Position numbers and translations under genes: made by a program
Notes under the pieces: generated by a model
The model's database searches: none
What the model saw: only the letters and a program-made list of their open reading frames with translations
What the model was told of the DNA's origin: nothing
Assembly (NCBI RefSeq): GCF_915069625.1
Contig: NZ_CAJZFD010000073.1
Coordinates: forward strand, 1 to 9,425
Origin: an uncultured Veillonella sp.
GTDB taxonomy: Bacteria; Bacillota; Negativicutes; Veillonellales; Veillonellaceae
Direction of reading: 5' to 3'
Length of the DNA: 9,425 bases
Shown: positions 6,641 to 9,425 of the stretch, piece by piece
How positions within the stretch are numbered: position 1 is the stretch's first letter
Layout: every line of letters starts with the position of its first letter

Positions 6641-7741
6641 TTAATAATCTTTAAGTAATGAAATAGCGATTTCTGCATTGCGTTGAGAGTTTAAACGCAA
6701 TGCTTCAATACAATCATAAGAGGATTGATACTCTTCTCTGGAATTTAAGAGCTTATGACATCGCTGATATAGCGCCTCTTCTCTAAGATGTGTCATTGTT
6801 CCTATTGGTTCCTGACCGATCATATGTAAGAAGCTTGTAATTTTAGGATCGTAGGAAATACCAATAACAGGTTTCCCCATTAAAGAGCTAAATACTAGAG
6901 CATGAAGACGTATACCAATCATTAGATCCACATTCCCCGATAAGGATACTTGTTCCTCTGTAGAGAATGGGCCTTCAAGAACAATAGCCCCCTTTGGCAT
7001 ATAACTAGCGATAATTTTAGCTTCTTTTGTATCCTCTGGATGAGACATAGGAATAAAAATAATTTCTACCTCATCTTGCTCTTGTAATCGGCTCAACACA
7101 TTGGCTAATGATTCACGATATTCTGTATCATCTTTCCAACTACGAACAGCAACACCAATTCGTTTTGGATTCTCTATAGATTTAAGTAGTTTAGATGTAT
7201 AGCCATCTAAAATACGTTTACCGATAGACAAATCTGCCGGTTGCATAGCCAAAACAGCATCAGCTGTAACCTCTACATCTTCAATTCCTAAGGACTCTAA
7301 TTCAGATTTTGAAATAGAATCACGAACTGTAATGGTATCCACAAATCGCAATATAAAGCTAACAGCTCTTCGTGTAGAGGGACGATTTAAAGGCCCAATA
7401 CCTTGAGAGTAAAGCATTACCTTTTTTCCCATCATTTTAGCTAAAGCCATAATACTTAAATAGTAATATGTATTACGAATACTTGTAGCATCTTGTAAAA
7501 GACTGCCTCCACCACTGATCACTAAATCAGAATTGGCAATTGCCTTTAAAATACCAAATGCGGAAAATGTCCCCACTGCATGAATGTTATGTTTTTTGCT
7601 TGTCTCTGTAGGATTACCAGAAATAACCGTAATATGCGCATCTGCTTCCTCTTTGCGAATGGCATCGATAATGGCACAAAGCATTGCTTCATCGCCAGCA
7701 TTACCAAAACCATAATAACCAGAGATAACAATATTACTCAT
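6641..7741 (-). CDS. csaB: Polysaccharide pyruvyl transferase CsaB
   Basis: CsaB family enzymes transfer a pyruvyl group, from phosphoenolpyruvate, to a cell-wall polysaccharide. In several bacteria the pyruvylated glycan is the ligand for S-layer-homology (SLH) domains. From the ATG at 7741 the protein has 366 residues and resembles a two-lobed GT-B-like fold. Family landmarks are the N-terminal GYYGFGNAGDEA (8-19), SGGGSLLQD (76-84), YSQGIGP (111-117) and the C-terminal GIRLHALVF segment with conserved His280, followed by GKPVIGISYDPK. No signal peptide is visible, so it should act on a cytoplasmic or lipid-linked precursor. A TTG at 7747 would add two residues, but the ATG has GGGAGG at a better distance. 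It overlaps the DUF5693 gene by eight bases (ATGAGTAA), so the two are translationally coupled. Confidence 0.93.
   Translation of the reverse strand: MSNIVISGYYGFGNAGDEAMLCAIIDAIRKEEADAHITVISGNPTETSKKHNIHAVGTFSAFGILKAIANSDLVISGGGSLLQDATSIRNTYYYLSIMALAKMMGKKVMLYSQGIGPLNRPSTRRAVSFILRFVDTITVRDSISKSELESLGIEDVEVTADAVLAMQPADLSIGKRILDGYTSKLLKSIENPKRIGVAVRSWKDDTEYRESLANVLSRLQEQDEVEIIFIPMSHPEDTKEAKIIASYMPKGAIVLEGPFSTEEQVSLSGNVDLMIGIRLHALVFSSLMGKPVIGISYDPKITSFLHMIGQEPIGTMTHLREEALYQRCHKLLNSREEYQSSYDCIEALRLNSQRNAEIAISLLKDY
6675..6703. repeat. 10-bp perfect inverted repeat within the 3' end of csaB
   Basis: GCATTGCGTT (6675-6684) and AACGCAATGC (6694-6703) are exact reverse complements separated by nine bases. 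In the minus-strand mRNA this could form a 10-bp stem with a 9-base loop, ending about 30 bases before the csaB stop. No T-run follows on either strand, so it is not a standard factor-independent terminator. It lies in coding sequence and may be chance or an mRNA processing or stability element ahead of tkt. Confidence 0.5.
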
Positions 7742-9425
7742 GGTCAACCTCCCGCGCTTGGAACCATTGTGTTACATACATCATGAAACGTACAGCAATG
7801 ATAAGAAGCAAACCTAAGAGAGCACCAATTAATAAACCATCATATCCACGCATAATAGACATGAATACAGGAGTTCTAATATGACAGAATGTTTCAACCA
7901 TTGAAGCTATGCCGATAACACCTGCAATAGTTAATAAGAAATGGATTACTGTAGGCCATTTACGTAAGAATGCAAACGTAGCCAACATTAATGCTGGGTG
8001 ACCAATAATGAACTCTTTTTCTCTAGGTCTTGCATACAATGTATTTTCAAGGAAACGACGAAGCATAAGTTCAAATCCTGGTACAGGAACACCTGCTGTA
8101 TGACCACTGCGGCCAACAAATACCCATGCCACGCCACCAAGAGCAGCCATTACAAAGAATACGTAAAATTTAACATCCATTGTTAAGAATTCAACTACAA
8201 ATTTCTTTGCTTCTTCTTTAGAGTTAATCATACGACCTTTCCACAAAGGGAAACGTTGTAAGTACGCGATGATCACCAATACAATTGGAAGTACAAATGT
8301 TAACTTAACACCTCTAAAGATAGCAAATTCCATAAAGAATTTCGTATTTCCTAATAAAGATGCAATATACATACCGCCAATAGCCGCAAATAATGCAGCA
8401 ATTACGAGATAAAGCACTGCTAATACGGTAGATTTAATAGCACCTAATGGACGAGCTCCATCATAACGACGCCATTCCTCCATCAAGCGAATCATGGCAC
8501 CTACAGGAGCCATAATAGCACTAGATAAAGCCCAGATTTGAGTAATCAATGTACCACTTGTAATGATGAATAATACTACAGATACAAGGGAAATGCCAAA
8601 GAATGCTACCAATTGTGTATGTTTACGCATTGGAACTAACATTTGAGCAACATAAACGAATAGCGCAATAGCACCAATCATTGTGATGACTACTAATAAA
8701 GGATTTGGCGTATAAGGAGGATAAATATCAGCAGGACCGAATTCATAACCTTTAGTAGATAATTTTTCAGTGGTCATCCCAATATAGTTAATAGTTGTTT
8801 GTAATACTGTTTCATTGTTTACACCTGTTTCATACATAGGGAATAAGTTAAAACGAATATTACGTTCAATATCACTAATATAGAATCGTTGAGCTGCTTC
8901 TTCTGGAGTGATTTTCTTTAATTCATCCTTAGCAATTGTATATACACGGCCCACACTATAATTATCTTTAGCAGCCATTTCCAAGAAACCTTGTTGTGGC
9001 TCATATTGAAGTTGGTTAACGGCTTCAATACCAACTAGAGGAATATGATTCTTATGTAATAGTTCTAATGTTTCATCCGTTAAATCAGGAGCTCCTAGGG
9101 CCTCTTTACCAGCAAAGATCATGCCTGTTACATGTGGAATTCCTTCAAGACGCTTAAACACATATTGGAGGTCATCTGATGTTACATTTCTGTAGTTTGT
9201 AGGACGAACTATAACATTAAATCCACGATTAGCAACTTCTTGAGCTTGTAGCTTGGAAATACCAAGATTCATTTTTAGATAGCTATCAGCGGTAGCACCA
9301 TATAATTCAAGGACCGGACCAATACTAGTATTAAGCTCTTTAACTTTATCTTTACCAATACGATGATACAAGTCTTCGCGAATTTCTTTATAATAGCCTT
9401 CTTTACCTGAAATTAATGCTACATA
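7734..9425 (-). CDS. DUF5693-family multispanning membrane protein, partial (N-terminus beyond right edge)
   Basis: I recognise this as the uncharacterised membrane family found beside csaB in Firmicutes (DUF5693); no function is established. The frame runs open to base 9425 for 563 residues, and the apparent start at 9371 is an internal TTG. The first 240 or so visible residues are soluble with alternating strands and helices, including GFNVIVRPTNY, VTGMIFAG, IPLVGIEAVNQ and ERNIRFNLFPMY. About nine hydrophobic helices follow. Counting from 9371 they lie near 224-246, 252-272, 276-296, 313-340, 355-371, 395-419, 456-470, 474-492 and 511-535. Basic residues cluster in alternate loops (MRK at 248, RR at 301, WKGR at 377, LRKW at 469), which places the soluble domain outside and the C-terminus inside. 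A long external loop (about 420-455) holds GHTAG and ARPREKE. Coupling to csaB suggests a role in export or assembly of the glycan that CsaB modifies; this is inference. Confidence 0.85.
   Translation of the reverse strand, partial: YVALISGKEGYYKEIREDLYHRIGKDKVKELNTSIGPVLELYGATADSYLKMNLGISKLQAQEVANRGFNVIVRPTNYRNVTSDDLQYVFKRLEGIPHVTGMIFAGKEALGAPDLTDETLELLHKNHIPLVGIEAVNQLQYEPQQGFLEMAAKDNYSVGRVYTIAKDELKKITPEEAAQRFYISDIERNIRFNLFPMYETGVNNETVLQTTINYIGMTTEKLSTKGYEFGPADIYPPYTPNPLLVVITMIGAIALFVYVAQMLVPMRKHTQLVAFFGISLVSVVLFIITSGTLITQIWALSSAIMAPVGAMIRLMEEWRRYDGARPLGAIKSTVLAVLYLVIAALFAAIGGMYIASLLGNTKFFMEFAIFRGVKLTFVLPIVLVIIAYLQRFPLWKGRMINSKEEAKKFVVEFLTMDVKFYVFFVMAALGGVAWVFVGRSGHTAGVPVPGFELMLRRFLENTLYARPREKEFIIGHPALMLATFAFLRKWPTVIHFLLTIAGVIGIASMVETFCHIRTPVFMSIMRGYDGLLIGALLGLLLIIAVRFMMYVTQWFQAREVDHE
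7748..7753 (-). promoter_or_regulatory. Ribosome binding site deciding the csaB start
   Basis: GGGAGG on the minus strand lies inside the end of the DUF5693 gene, six bases upstream of the ATG at 7741. It would touch a TTG start at 7747, so the ATG is the supported start. Confidence 0.75.

Noticed and set aside
9087..9096. AGGAGCTCCT palindrome
   Set aside because: It is a loopless 10-bp palindrome inside the DUF5693 coding region, not near any gene boundary, and is compatible with chance.
1..9425. Search for mobile elements, CRISPR arrays, tRNA/rRNA genes, toxin-antitoxin or defence genes
   Set aside because: None is visible. All but a few dozen bases are covered by recognisable minus-strand protein-coding genes, and no direct repeat array or transposase-like protein was seen.

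Overview
The window is a gene-dense, moderately AT-rich stretch of bacterial chromosome in which every supported gene lies on the minus strand. The content fits a diderm Firmicute of the class Negativicutes, most likely Veillonella or a close relative. The reasons are a transketolase split into two genes (common in Firmicutes), an ftsE-ftsX-M23 peptidase-ctp order typical of Firmicutes, and csaB beside a DUF5693 membrane protein. The genus is inferred from gene content and protein character, not from a database match.

In transcription order (right to left): a DUF5693-type membrane protein whose start is outside the window (9425-7734); csaB, a polysaccharide pyruvyl transferase (7741-6641); the N- and C-terminal transketolase subunits (6607-5771 and 5771-4839); ftsE (4824-4138) and ftsX (4148-3261); a secreted coiled-coil M23 murein peptidase of the EnvC/CwlO type (3261-2056); a PDZ-S41 carboxy-terminal processing protease (2054-915); and obgE (897 to the left edge, C-terminus missing).

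Neighbouring genes overlap by 1-11 nt or are separated by 1-33 nt, so no gene-free stretch exceeds 33 bases. No factor-independent terminator or convincing promoter was seen between genes. The simplest reading is one long co-transcribed unit entering from the right and leaving on the left, although internal promoters inside coding sequence cannot be excluded.

Functionally this is mainly a cell-envelope cluster. DUF5693 and CsaB point to assembly or modification of a cell-wall glycan. FtsEX would gate the M23 hydrolase across the inner membrane during septal or wall remodelling. The S41 protease could control levels of periplasmic wall enzymes. Transketolase (pentose phosphate carbon) and Obg (ribosome/GTP-linked growth control) are housekeeping genes in the same run. 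I found no mobile element, CRISPR array, RNA gene or defence system. The least characterised parts are the DUF5693 protein and its link to CsaB, and the FtsEX partner that keeps a full set of zinc-peptidase residues.
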